Positions 45,329 to 57,000 of a stretch of DNA of 64,000 bases are shown here, piece after piece; within the stretch, counting starts at the first letter, position 1, and each line of letters begins with the position of its first letter. Made by a program: the position numbers and the translations under genes. The DNA is from Macrothele yani (taxonomy: Eukaryota; Arthropoda; Arachnida; Araneae; Macrothelidae). The stretch covers positions 47,811,336-47,875,335 of the forward strand of contig CM077006.1 in assembly GCA_039090855.1 (NCBI GenBank), given 5' to 3'. The notes under the pieces were generated by a model, which saw only the letters and a list, made by a program, of their open reading frames with translations, was not told the DNA's origin and ran no database searches.

Positions 45329-45849
45329 TAAATGGACGATGTCATCTCTCTTTCCACGTTAAACAATGCATAGCGACTGAAAAATTGTATTTCGGCACCG
45401 CTGGGATCGAACCCCAGAACTCTCGATAACTAGTTGAGTGCGTTCGAATTTACGCTACAGCGCCAACAATTCTCAGCGCCATGCGTGGTATATCAGTCAG
45501 CATCTGACTACACGAATACGTATTGATGGTCTCAGCAACTGAGATAGCGTCATCTGGTGGCATTTAACACAACAGCTATTTAATTGTAGCTGATAAATAC
45601 AAAGGGCGATAGAAATGGTTAATATATATCAAATACGTGGAGATAATGTAAATGGACGATGTCATCGCTCTTTCCACGTTATTTTTTAAACAACGCATAG
45701 CGACTGAAAAATTGTATATATATTTTTTTATATACAATTGTCCGAAATACAATTTTTCAGTCGCTATGCGTTGTTTAAAAAATAACGTGGAAAGAGCGAT
45801 GACATCGTCCATTTACATTATCTCCACGTATTTGATAAATATAATATTA
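45329..45849 (-). mobile_element. SINE-bearing insertion with 12-bp target duplication
   Basis: Flanked by an exact direct repeat GCTTTTCCTATC (45317-45328 and 45850-45861) that occurs once in the Tigger sequence it interrupts. The left part holds a minus-strand tRNA-derived SINE whose head is at 45464-45390, with T-arm CTGGG-GTTCGAT-CCCAG. The tail, TACAATTTTTCAGTCGCTAT onward, reaches 45330. The right part holds an inverted pair of the same tail. Confidence 0.8.
45628..45842. repeat. Palindrome of SINE tail, ~98-bp arms
   Basis: Arms 45628-45725 and 45745-45842 are nearly perfect reverse complements. They contain GCGACTGAAAAATTGTATA and GACGATGTCATCGCTCTTTC. A third copy of this tail is the SINE at 45330-45390. 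Confidence 0.92.
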
Positions 45850-47419
45850 GCTTTTCCTATCACCAGAGGCATTTCAAACTCTCCATCCATATTACAGCAG
45901 AAAAAACAAACAAACAGTGAGACGTTCTTTTGCACGTTTTCTGCTGATACATTTGTCTCCTGATATGCAGAGTGATTTTGTTGGTAGTGCACAAAAAAAC
46001 AATGCTGTCATATCACAGTTGAAAATATCCTGTGGTTTATATCAACACGTTACATTTTTGAGATTTCTCTTCCATATGTTTACCGTATTATCATCAGCGT
46101 CTTTGGCTTCACCGCAAAACTTTACAGGCAATACTATGTCTTTTTTTAAAACTTACCAGCCAACCATTTGAAGCTTTGAATGAATTCTTCCCCAACTTTT
46201 CTGATACTTTAAGAACTTTGGCTTGTAAAATTGGACCTGATATTGGCCAATTTCTTGAACATGCATCCACAAACCATGTCCATACTATGTCATCAATATC
46301 TTCATTTTCTATTCTTCTTTTTTCTTTTATAATTTGTGCCTTCAGCCCATTCTTCTTTTATTTCACTTTTCTTTTTTAGTGTCGTGTAAATTTGGGGTTT
46401 GCCACATTTGAATAGCTCACACAGTTCTTTAACCGAAACACTTTTGTCGTGCTGCTCAATAATTTTCATTTTCTGCTCAAGGGTCAGTACATCGTATGGC
46501 TTCCGACTATTGCTGGCCATTATTGCAATTTCAATAGGGTTTGGAATTTTCTTTACACCTTCGTATGGAGAAAGCACGCAAACATGATCTTGTCTAACAT
46601 GCACTTCGTCACTGTCCGAGTTGGAGGTCGGACTTGAGAGTCTGTCTGACAGGCCAGGAGGCGCCTCCTCCCTCCAACAGGTTCCGCTTATCAGCTTCTC
46701 GAACACCACCACTCATTTCATGTTAGAAATTCCTTTTTTCCTCTTTGTTTCCACCCCCACCCCCTCCTAGTGTCAGCGTCACTGACGGCAGGACAAGAAA
46801 ACTGGTTTTGTGCGACTCGGGTCTTGTTGGTTTACCTACTGTATTTAGTAGCAATTTCACATTAAGCAGGTTTTTCTTTTCCTGCAACCTAAAATATGGC
46901 TTCTGTTTCCGTGTTAGACAGATTCTGCTTTAGTAATGTATTCATGCCATAGGCATTTCAGCGGTCGTGAAAACTTTTCCGTTTCAAACAGATTCGACTG
47001 TATTATATTCCATAATAACCAGGGCTGTAGTGGCGGGTATACGCCGGTATACCCTCTGCTTTTTTTTTTTTTTTGACAGAATAGCATATACCTTTAATAT
47101 CCATATTATCAACAGAACTTCAATCGCGAACAACGTCGCTGCCAAAAGCTGAACGTCTATTAAAAAGAACCATAAGAATTACAGAGAGCTTCGGAGAAAA
47201 TCCTGGGGGAAAAAACTCATTTAGCATTCGCAGCGAACGAGGAATTATTATTTAAAAATATCCCATTGATTCCTAACAACAAAATTGTACCTATTAACCA
47301 AACCAGTTTATTCAAAGCATGTCTGACAGGATGAAATCAAGACTGTGTCCAGATTCCAACAGTGAAAATGTATAACTTCTTAAAGATATATTTCTTCATT
47401 AGAGCAAATAAATATTAAA

Positions 47420-47830
47420 ACAAACGACATGCACTACAGAGAACTAGAAACAAGGCGAATCTGTAGACGTTTTAATGTTGATGAAATGTCATTAATAGAG
47501 AATATACTGAAAACGTCCAAGTTGTACTCTCTGAGACTGAGAAAATATTCTCTCGATTTCAGTTTTAAGTTTTCTGTACAACGTCCAAGTTGTACCAGAA
47601 AACTTAAAACCCCTCTTAAGAATGATTTCAACTCTGCCTTAAAATTGTTCGACAGCTGAATGCGAACGAGGATTCAGTTTAATGAACAACATTATAACCG
47701 ATCTCAGAGCATGTTTGTTAATCTCCAATGTATCTAACCTGATGTTCATAAATTTAAATGGACCGCCCATTGAACAATTTAATCCAAAAAAATATGTAGC
47801 AAGTGATAGTAGATCAAGAGTTTCTTCTAG
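47420..47830 (+). pseudogene. hAT transposase C-terminal relic (KIAA1586-like)
   Basis: Blocks are LETRRICRRFNVDEMSLIEN (47440-47500) and, after frame changes, STAECERGFSLMNNIITDLR (47651-47710) with ISNVSNLMFINLNGPPIEQF. This matches the hAT dimerisation domain as found in KIAA1586-type transposases. The N-terminal two thirds are not visible, so this is an internally deleted copy. Confidence 0.8.
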
Positions 47831-47869
47831 AGAAGAACACTGCTGTAAAGATTTATCTCGTCAGGCTTT

Positions 47870-48096
47870 TTTTTTTTTTTCCATTGGAGGTTTAATGACC
47901 GCAGTGAGCAACTCAGTGGGCTATAAAACAGTCGCCTGTCCCTAATTTAGGGTCACTGGTTCCAGGGAAGGGAGAAATCCAGTGCCGTAAGACAACTGTC
48001 AACACAACATCCATGCCTCACCAGGATTCGAACCCGAACCCCTTTTGGACGAATGATCAGAGGCCATCACTTAGACCACTGCGCCACCGGGGCGGC
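47870..48096 (-). repeat. tRNA-derived SINE, copy 3 (inside hAT)
   Basis: On the minus strand: A box GGTGGCGCAGTGGTCTAAG, B box GGTTCGAATCC, then CCCTTCCCTGGAACCAGTGA, CTAAATTAGGGACAGGC and an A tail. Flanked by TCAGGCTTT (47861-47869 and 48097-48105). Confidence 0.93.
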
Positions 48097-48222
48097 TCAG
48101 GCTTTATGGGATATATTTCAATAAAAATTAAAATAATGTTGTGCATGCTCTTCAACATGTCATAATTGAGAGAAGATACTTTATTCATATCGGTAAGTGA
48201 GCTCATAGTCATAATTGTTAAA

Positions 48223-48258
48223 AAGGCACGGTACTCTCATGACAGTACCGTGCCTTTC
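48223..48258. repeat. Hairpin with 14-bp perfect stem
   Basis: AAAGGCACGGTACT facing AGTACCGTGCCTTT around CTCATGAC, close to the right end of the hAT copy. Confidence 0.9.
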
Positions 48259-48355
48259 ATTTTTTTTATCCATGTAGTATAACCTCTGATTTTTTTTTAG
48301 GATTTGCACATAGTATACCCTCTGCTGATTTTACAACTACAGCACTAATAATAAC

Positions 48356-49554
48356 TAATGTATCGGATGATCTTTCAACTCTCTAGCAAACGGACAACTG
48401 CGTTTCATGAAATCTCACTTTTTCCAGCATGGGAGATTATCTGCAAAAGCCCTCTGGGTTCTGGACATGGGCTCCCGTACCAAAGAAGATAAATGCATTC
48501 TGGTGATCATGGCCAGTGTCCATTCTCTCTGGGAACTCAAATCCGGTACCGTCCAAACTCAATGCTGACTTCTGAATGTTCCAAGGCTAAGAAGCCAGCC
48601 ACTCTTATAGTAAAGCCTATTCTTTGTTCTAATGCAACTCTGCATTTTTTGAGAAACCAGTGTTGTGCTGTAGAGGTCAACGACCACACGATAACATACA
48701 AAACTAGTTCGCCATGAACAAACAACTCTGTCTTGACATTGTAATGGCAGGGGGAAGGTTCCACAGAAAGTCTTACAAATCTGGATATGCTATAACTATT
48801 TCCAGCTTAACACTGTTGAAAACCGTTAAGCTGAATCGCACGATGTATTAATTGCTTTATCCCGATGTTGAACTGAATTCCAAAGTTCCCGCAAACAAAC
48901 CACGTGCTTGCTTTTGCATGTGAAGCAAAGAAAAATTTAATACCATAATTTTGGGTAGATAAGCAGCGGCGTACGCAAGTTCAAAATCGAATTTTTGGCA
49001 CACGCATCTTATACAGCATAACAGTGTGTTTTCCTCTTTTTTTTTTTTTTCGGAGCAAAATTACGTAACAAAAAACGTTTTGGCCTGTTCCATTCTTTTT
49101 TCCCTGTGGGAAGATATCTCAATAGAGAGGGAATAGATTAACGATGTTACAGCCACATGCAATAAATTCCACCCACTCCCTCTTAAAACAAGACATGACA
49201 ATAATAAGTTATATGATTGAGGTGGGACAGGTAAGAGAGAGGTGACTTGTGATAAACCTTGGAAAATATCCGTGGCAGGGAAAATGTCGCAGGGAATCGA
49301 TCTTGTTAGCAAGGATCGCCCTTGTTTCATGCTCCAAGCAACTAACTCTCTTTGAACTCATGATGTCATCAGCTTCGGGCTCTCTCCCCTCTTGAAATGG
49401 GATATTCAACTACCAGCTGAGATCGACTGTCATTGGTCAATGATTCAAGGACAGCACGTGCAAATTTTGTCTGTGACGTGTGCGTTCGTTGCATTCAGTT
49501 CACTAAATCCCATTTTTTCAGGCATGCATAGTTCTACGTTATTGTGGAAAGTTA
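48356..49554. other. No gene recognised
   Basis: Short open stretches on both strands do not match any family known to me. Confidence 0.4.
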
Positions 49555-49557
49555 AAT

Positions 49558-50931
49558 GATGAGACGCAGAAGTTATACTTCTAGTTTTAAGCTAATGGTA
49601 TGTGAAAGGGCATAAAAGATAGGTAATAGATTTGCAGCCAAAGAGCATGACATTGATGAGAGCTGCGTTCGAAGGTGGAGATCAGAAAAAGAGACTTGAG
49701 AAAATGCCGAGACTGAAAAGAGCACAAAGGAGAGGAGCTGTAGCTTGGCCAGTGTTAGAGATGAATTAGAAAAGTTGATAAAGGAACAGAAAGACAAAGG
49801 TCTGCGCCAGTCTCTGCAGTTCGAATTCGTCTACAAGTGAAATTAATTGCTGAACAGTTGGGTTTTAATAACTTCAAAAGCGGCCCTAATTGGTGCTACA
49901 GATTAATGAGGAGAAAGAAGCTCTCCGTTTGAAGACTACCGTAGTGCAGGCATTACCGATGGACTGGAAAGAGAAACAAGCTTCTTTTGTGAATTATGTG
50001 CACAAAGTTATTAAAGAGCAGAAATTTACGGAAAATGGCATTATTAACATGGCCGTAGGGTAGGCATTACCGATGGACTGGAAAGAGAAACAAGCTTCTT
50101 TTGTGAATTATGTGCACAAAGTTATTAAAGAGAAGAAATTTACGGAAAGTGGCATTATTAACATCGATTAAGTACTCCTAACCTTTAATTGCCCCCCCCC
50201 CCAATAGAACCGTGGATAACAAAAGGTATAAAACAATCACAGTGGTAACCACGGGAAATGAGAAGACATCTTTTATGTATGTGTTAGCGTGTGCAACCGG
50301 CAATAGATATAAATTGAAACCCCTTTTGATTTTTAAGAGAAAAACTATTCCTAAAGGAAATTATCTGACAGCTGTGTTAATCCACGCAAATGAGAAGAGG
50401 TGGATGTGTGAAAAAATATTTCTGGACTAGCTGAACGAAGTGTGGTGCAAGAGAAATGGTGCATTTTTCCAGCCACGTGGAATGTTGATGGTTGATTCCA
50501 TGCATACCCATTTGATGGAATCTGTGAAATTGGAGTATAAAAAAGTTTCAGCTATGCTGGCAGTGATTCTCAGAGGGCTGACTAAGATTTTGCAGCCACT
50601 TGACTTGGTCATAAACAAAGGTTTTAAATGTAAAATGAGAAAGCTTTGGGAGGAATAGATGCATGCAGGAATACATTCATTCATGAATAGTGACTGAATG
50701 AGAAAAGCTACCTATGAGGAAGTTGCAAAATGGGTATCCGAATCCTGGAAAACCATCAAAACTTCGATGATTATTTCAGGCTTCACTGAAGCAAACATTA
50801 TTTCTGAAAACTGCGGTGAAACACCAGAAGACAGCAAAAGTTATGCAGATGATCCCAAAGTTTTAGATGAAGAGCTTTTAAAACTTTTTAATTTGGACAG
50901 TGAAGTTTCTGATTTTGATAGATTTGATTGA
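49558..50931 (+). pseudogene. Second pogo-type transposase relic
   Basis: Starts MRRRSYTSSFKLMVCERA, a CENP-B/pogo-type DNA-binding region, then KEHDIDESCVRRWRSEKET. Next comes MDWKEKQASFVNYVHKVIKE, which is partly duplicated. The catalytic domain reads YKTITVVTTGNEKTSFMYVL, LIFKRKTIPKG, MLMVDSMHTHLMESVKLEYK (aspartate) and GLTKILQPLDLVINKGFKCK (final acidic residue). It ends in an acidic tail, LKLFNLDSEVSDFDRFD. Stops and frameshifts occur between blocks. It differs clearly from the Tigger at 43741-47000. Confidence 0.82.
49949..50166 (+). repeat. Direct duplication of ~104 bp in the pogo relic
   Basis: Copies at 49949-50052 and 50063-50166, offset 114 bp, differ at only a few bases. A ~10-base segment lies between them. 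The duplication is within coding sequence and postdates the insertion. Confidence 0.95.
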
Positions 50932-51109
50932 AAAACTGTGTACCACATATTTTCAGAATGCATAATATGTATTTTTTAAAATCTTGAGGTATAAAATGTT
51001 TTATACTATTAAAACATTTATACCTACATTAAAACATAAAACATTTCCTGTATTACTCATTAATTCAGACACATTAATTACTGCTTTTTATCCTGGGGTC
51101 AAACAACTA

Positions 51110-51540
51110 AAACAAATTTAAGCAAATTACAGGTATTACAAAATAAATACATTAGATTAATAGACCTACTTTCAAAACCAAGTACTATTACGACAACACA
51201 CATCCATCCATATCTACAGCCTCATGATTTCCGAATACTAACAATGCATCAACTTTTCTATTACAGCCTAGGTAAAATCCTGTTTCAGAGACAAGAATAG
51301 TTTGCATGTAGACTTAATTGAAATTACTTGCAACATACATAACTAACAAACAAGAAATAGATTTACCATTTCATCCAATACAGCTTAAAACCCAGCTATT
51401 AAAACAAAACTTGAATTATGCTGGTCCAGATTATTGGAACTCATTACCTCTACATTTAACAAATGTCAATGACCAAAATCTCTTAAAAAAAAAAAAAAAA
51501 AAAAACACTTAAAAAACATTTACTGAGTTAGGAAATAAAA
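51110..51540 (+). pseudogene. Non-LTR retrotransposon C-terminal fragment
   Basis: Two blocks resemble the last part of CR1/jockey-type proteins: LQNKYIRLIDLLSKPSTITT (51130-51190) and NYAGPDYWNSLPLHLTNVND (51412-51470). An A run of about 21 follows. Stops and frame changes are present. The clade cannot be settled from so short a piece. Confidence 0.55.
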
Positions 51541-52104
51541 GATACTTTCTTTAATTACATCCAAACACTAATACTAATTACACTGGACAACAATGAAATT
51601 GCTTCTGACGGGAAAGTGTGCAATTCTGTATGAAATTAACCCACTGAACATGAATATCACCATGAAAAACTTTCATTGACTTTTGTTTCGGAAATACAGC
51701 TAATGGAACGTTATAAATTTTTGATTTTTAGTAAAAAAGTAGGTATAATGAGTAATAATTTAGTTTTATGTTACATATTAATAAATTTATTATAAATATA
51801 ATAAATGTTAGTAAATGTATATTAAAGTGGTACTGAAATAAAAATATAGTATGAACATCAGGTTCGTGCAGCATTTTCCGTACTCTTAGGCACCGTCAGA
51901 CCAGGAAGTATTGCATCATTGGGTGAGAAGTCCGGAGTTCCCGCGACATCCGGCGTAATATTTCCCGATGTGATGCAATCCTTTCAGTTTTAACAGCCCA
52001 ACGGTAAAGAGCTCAGTCCATTTGTTTCTTTCCCTTCATTGGTGAGTGTACTCTCGTGATAGCAGCCTGTTAAAGTGATCCTTGTATTGTGACATTACAT
52101 AGCT
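51541..52104. other. AT-rich stretch, possible 5' flank of the next gene relic
   Basis: No coding motif. The last ~230 bases are GC-richer and could be the leader of the gene relic beginning at 52105. Confidence 0.35.
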
Positions 52105-53780
52105 ATGCCACGTGCATGTGTGAATAAGGCGGATAACTTTTGCTATATATGTGGTAAAGTGACATTTGCTGCACAGAAAAAGTCCATCACTCTGGTTGTT
52201 AAAAAGGCTTATTGTTTCTATTTCGGCTGCAGGATAGGCAACGAAGATAAGAACTGGGCTCCACATGTATGTTGCTGCACGTGTGCAACAAATCTGTCAC
52301 AGTGGCTTTAATGGCTAAAGAAAAATGATGGGTTTTGCTGTTTCCATGATTTGGAGGGAGCCCACAAATCACATAAATGACTGTTATTTCTGTATGGTGT
52401 CACCAGTGGCTGAAGGTATCACAAAAAAGAAGAAATGGACTGTAGAATATCCATATATACCTTCTGCTGTACAACCTGTACCTCATTCTAAAGAACTCCC
52501 CACTCCTAAGCCTCCGACAAATTTTGTTATTGATTTAGATGAGGTCCAGGAAGACAATTTTTGTAATCCGAAACCGTCAACATCATGGATTAATAAAAGC
52601 GATGACGAATATGCATTTTCTGAGTCTATCCCACATAAAATTACAACAGAGGAACTGAACAACCTTGTTCGCGATTTGAATTTAACCAAAGTTAAAGCAG
52701 AGCTACTAGCATCAAGGCTTTGTCAATGGAATCTTCTAGAACAAAATGTTCGAGTGAGTTCGTTTCGTATTCGTCACCGACAATTTGAGCAATTCTTCCA
52801 AAAAGGTGAAAGCTTTGTGTTCTGTTGCAATACTGACGGCCTAATGCAAAGACTAGACTGTTACGCAAGAATGGCGTCTATTTATAGACTCCTCCAAGTT
52901 GAGTCTTAAGATGGTTTTACTGGATAACGAGAATCGGCTACCGTCCATTCCAGTTGCACATGCGGTGCACATGAAAGAGACCTACAACAAACTTAAACAG
53001 CTATTGGACAGACTTAATTACAAAAAATATGGTTGGCTTATCTGTGCTGACCTGAAGGTAGTGTCTCTGTTGATGGGCCTTCAGCAGGGATACACAAAGC
53101 ACTGCTGTTTACTTTGTCACTGGGATAGTCGAGCTACATGTCTGCACTACATCGATAGAGACTGGCCTCCTAGGACGGCTTTGATACCTGGACAAATGAA
53201 TGTTCAGAACCCACCACTGACAGATCCTCAGAAAATCATACTACCCCCTCTACACATAAAACTCGGTGTTGTAAAGCAATTGGTTAAAGCCATGGACAAA
53301 ACTAAACCAGCGTTCAAGTACTTGCATGACAAATTTCCTTGACTGAGTGAAGCAAAAATAAAAGGGAATTTTTGTGGGTGCACAGATCAGACAGCTCTTT
53401 CAAGGTTTGCAGTTTGAGGACATGCTTCAGTGTGATGGAATAGAAGTGTAGGATGCCTTTTGTCAAGTATCAACAAACTTCCTGGGGAATTCCAGGGCTG
53501 AAAATTACGAAGATCTCATTACTGACCTGCGTGCTCTGTATCAAAATTTGGCTGTAATATGTCTTTAAAACTCCACTTCCTGGATTCTCACCTGGATTTC
53601 TTTCCGGATAACTGTGGCAAACTTAGTGATAAGCATGGTGAACGGTTTCATCAAGATATGGCCGAATGGAGCAACAATACCAGGGAAAGTGGTCCACTTT
53701 GATGCTCGCAGACTACGTTTGGACACTCTTCAGAGATGCCCCTCTGGTGGAATACAACTGAAAGGCAAGGATAAGTAAAA
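52105..53780 (+). pseudogene. Uncharacterised TE-like protein relic (Cys-rich N-terminus)
   Basis: Relic of an intronless protein family seen in high copy in several invertebrate genomes; I know no established function. It starts MPRACVNKADNFCYICGKVT, with Cys pairs NFCYICG and HVCCCTCA that suggest a zinc-binding module. Then come WREPTNHINDCYFCMV, YPYIPSAVQPVPHSKELPTP, TEELNNLVRDLNLTKVKAEL (52640-52700), CADLKVVSLLMGLQQGYTKH, CCLLCHWDSRATCLHYIDRD, LPPLHIKLGVVKQLVKAMDK and GERFHQDMAE (53640-53670). Frames change near 52311, 52905 and 53342, and beyond 53680 the frame is lost. Terminal repeats were not found. Confidence 0.8.
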
Positions 53781-53978
53781 TGTCATGAACTGGTGACTGA
53801 TTTCTATCTATGCATGGAAAAACTCATGCACATATCTCAAAACTACATTTAATACAAATGTAAAAAAAAAAAAAAAAAAAAAAAAGAATTGCACTATCTA
53901 TTTTTAATTGTACTATAAAAAATTACACTTACTGTTTCGGATTGTATTTACTTCAAAAGAAGTGTAATGTAACACATG

Positions 53979-53979
<1 letters not shown>

Positions 53980-54014
<35 letters not shown>
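53980..54014. repeat. (AT)17 microsatellite at the RTE 5' border
   Basis: Uninterrupted AT repeat directly before the RTE copy; a shorter AT run lies directly after it (57201-57211). Confidence 0.97.
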
Positions 54015-54017
<3 letters not shown>

Positions 54018-57000
54018 AGGTCAGGTGATGCGTAACATCACAGCCTCTCCTTGACAAATGTCAACCCCGCCTTCTCGTGGTGCATCCTGTTCCCACTAAA
54101 GGGGCTCTGACGACCGCCAATAGCGGTATAACTATACCATCGGGATTAGAGGAAATTCTATCCCACACTCACCAACCCGCTTGGCCAGCGTGGTGAGTTA
54201 TGGCCAAACCCTCCAAAATGATTCCACAACTTAAATCTTGGCCCTCAGTCTCCGGCAGCTGGAATGTACCTGGCCAAGGCAGCGGCCAGTGCGACATGAA
54301 GGCAGAGGGTGCTAAGAATCCCCGGAGGACCGGACTAGGCTGCCATCTGATGCTGACCTTGGCTACGTACAATGGACGCTCCCCTATCTTCTGATTCAAG
54401 GCTTCTTGAATTGGAAGAGGAACTACAAAGGATCAAGTGGGACATCGTGGGGCTAAGTGAGGTAAGGAGAAAAGGAGAAGATCTCATCGAACTGAAAAGT
54501 GGACATCTCTTCTACTATCGTGGGACAGATACTGGCAGAACTAGTGGTGTTGGATTTATAATAAACAAGAAACTGAAGGATAAAGTTGTAGAAGTTGAAA
54601 GTTCCTCTGACAGAGCTGCACGACTTGTTATCCAACTCTCGAAAAGATACCAGGCTCAGATTATTCAAACTTATGCACCCACCACAAGTCATCCTGAAGA
54701 AGAAATTGAAGAATTTTATGAGGAAATTTGTCATCTAAATAATAAAGGTAAGCAGCACTTGAAAATAATTATGGGAGATTTCAATGCAAAAATAGGGCAA
54801 CGGCAACAGAATGAAACTTCAGTAGGTAAATTCGGTCACGGCAACAGAAACCAGCGTGGAAATATTCTCGTTGAGTTTGCAGAGGCAGAAGGGTTTTTCA
54901 TCTTGAACTCCTTCTTCAAGAAAAAGCCACACAGGAAATGGACATGGAGACATCCAAATGGGACGACAAGTGAAATTGATTTTATTATGTGTAACAAAAA
55001 ATTTGTCATAGAAGACTGCAGTGTGCTAAACAAGTTCAACACAGGTAGTGACCATAGATTGGTGAGATGTAAGATGCACCTCAACACTAAACTTGAACGT
55101 GGCAAGCTCATAAGACAAACAAAATCTATTGACATAACCAACCTTAAAAAACACCATAATACCTTCAAGTTGGAACTGAAGAACAGGTTCTCTGCTTTAG
55201 GAGGCCTAACATCGGAAGAAGTGGACATCTCTGAAGTTAACAGAAAAGTAACCAAAGCTCTTATGGAAACAGCAACAAAATTAGCTGGGTCTAAGAACAA
55301 GTTGCATGTAAATAAATTATCAGGAAAAACGAAAATGTTGATGCAAAAAAGAAGAGAGATGAGGACAACTAAAGAAGATGTGACTTCCAAAGTGGAATAT
55401 ATAGAGCTATGCAAGACAGTAAGAAAAAGTATCACTGAAGACGTAAGAAAATTCAACTGTGAACTAGTGAGGAAAGCAATTGAAAACAACCAAAGCCTAA
55501 AGATAGCAAGGGACATCTCAGTAAGGGAAGAAAACAGATTATGGCACTGAGAAAAGAAGATGGTTCTGTAACAAGAAATAGAGGCGAAATTTTGACAAGA
55601 GTGAAAGATTTCTACTCCAAATTATATGAAAGGGATGATATATGCACTCCAGACATCATGAAAGATACCAGTACCAGAGTTCCTCCAGTCCTTCCAGCAG
55701 AAGTTGCACATGCAATCAAGAACATGAAGCGGGGAAAAGCTCCAGGAGAAGATGGAATTACTGTAGACATCATACAAGAAGCAAGTGGAGAAATCGAAAC
55801 AGTACTCGCCCAAATTTTCACTCGATGCCTTAATGAAGGAAAGATTCCTGAGGATTGGAACACCGCTACAATGCTCCTGCTACATAAGAAAGGTGACATT
55901 GAGGATCTCGGAAACTACAGACCTATCAGCCTCCTATCAGTAGTTTATAAAATCTTCACTAAAGTTCTTTCACACCGCTTGAAGGTAACACTGGACATGG
56001 CTCAACCGAGAGAACAAGCTGGATTCAGGAGTGGCTACAGCACAATAGATCATATCCACGTGCTGAGAGAACTAATTGAAAGAGCGAGGGAATATGAACT
56101 TCCATTGTGCATGGCTTTTATCGATTATGAAAAAGCCTTTGATTCGGTGAAACCATCAGCAGTTACAATGGCTCTGAAAACCTGCGGTATTGAAGATGCA
56201 TACATTAATATTATTAATAACATCTATGAAAATGCAAGTGCAAAGATTAGGCTGTTTGAAAATACAACACACGTAAAAATTGGAAAGGGAGTGAGACAAG
56301 GTGACACCATATCTCCAAAGCTCTTTAATGCCACATTGGAGGGTGTTTTTCAGTCGCTGAGCTGGGAAAACAAGGGGATAAAGATTAATGGAGATTATCT
56401 AACCCACCTTCGTTTTGCTGATGACGTAGTCATTTTTGCAACTACCCCATCAGAGCTGCAGAGTATGACCAAGGAACTTGCTGACAAGAGTAAAGAAGTG
56501 GGATTAAAAATGAACTTTCAGAAGACAAAAGTGATGTTCAATGCTTTTACAAGAAATGAAGATTTATTGATTGATGGAGAAAAGCTGGAGATAACAGACA
56601 CGTACGTTTATCTTGGACAGCAGATATCAAGTGAGGGTCACATTGATGAAGAAATTAATCGGCGTACAAAACTTGCCTGGAGAGCTTTTGGAAGAAACAG
56701 CATAATTTTCAAGAGCAATATGCCATTATGTCTTAAAAGAAAAGTGTTTGATCAATGCATCCTTCCAGTGCTTACGTATGGTGCAGAGACGTGGACCTTA
56801 ACTAAAAGAGACATACAAAGGCTGCAGACAACTCAAAGAAGCATGGAGAGGTGCAGTCTTGGTGTAACCAGGAGAGATAAGAAGAGGAACTCGTGGATCC
56901 GAAAAATGACAAGAGTGGAAGACATCATGATCAGAGTTAAATCCCTGAAATGGCAATGGGCTGGACATACTGCCAGAAGGACAGATCATCGATGGACAGC

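Larger units (their letters stand above)
45149..46520 (-). pseudogene. Tigger/pogo (CENP-B-like) transposase relic
   Basis: Begins MASNSRKPYDVLTLEQKMKI, a CENP-B-type DNA-binding helix-turn-helix, followed by SVSVKELCELFKCGKPQIYT. The second DNA-binding domain is DIDDIVWTWFVDACSRNWPI and SGPILQAK. The catalytic domain shows QDIFNCDMTALFFCALP, where the family has D-E-T, and RKRAKERLTVCLFF. After a SINE-bearing insert it continues with blocks resembling 'KNVNINKLPVTWKANKKAWM' and 'EEWLHMFNNKM' in shifted frames. The last block (NAT-CHPHITL) is split by the mariner. An extended N-terminal open stretch to 46712 is probably not part of the protein. Confidence 0.85.
43741..47000 (-). mobile_element. 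Tigger/pogo transposon relic, interrupted twice
   Basis: The right boundary is marked by a terminal CAGTCGAATCTGTTTGAAAC (read on the minus strand, 47000 downwards) next to TA at 47001-47002. The transposase runs towards lower coordinates. A SINE-bearing segment (45329-45849) and a mariner (43859-45146) interrupt it. The last recognisable residues (CHPHITL) lie just left of the mariner near 43830-43855. No left terminal repeat was found, so that end is truncated. Confidence 0.82.
47020..48347 (+). mobile_element. hAT transposon copy, 8-bp target duplication
   Basis: Ends CAGGGCTGTAG and, at the other side read inwards, TAGTGCTGTAG, followed on both sides by phrases containing CAGAGGGTATAC or its equivalent. 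Exact flanking repeat ATAATAAC (47012-47019 and 48348-48355). The interior carries a hAT C-terminal coding relic and a SINE. Confidence 0.88.

Noticed and set aside
46521..46712. N-terminal extension of the Tigger transposase
   Set aside because: The conserved family start MASNSRKPYD lies downstream at 46520; the upstream open frame looks like leader sequence.
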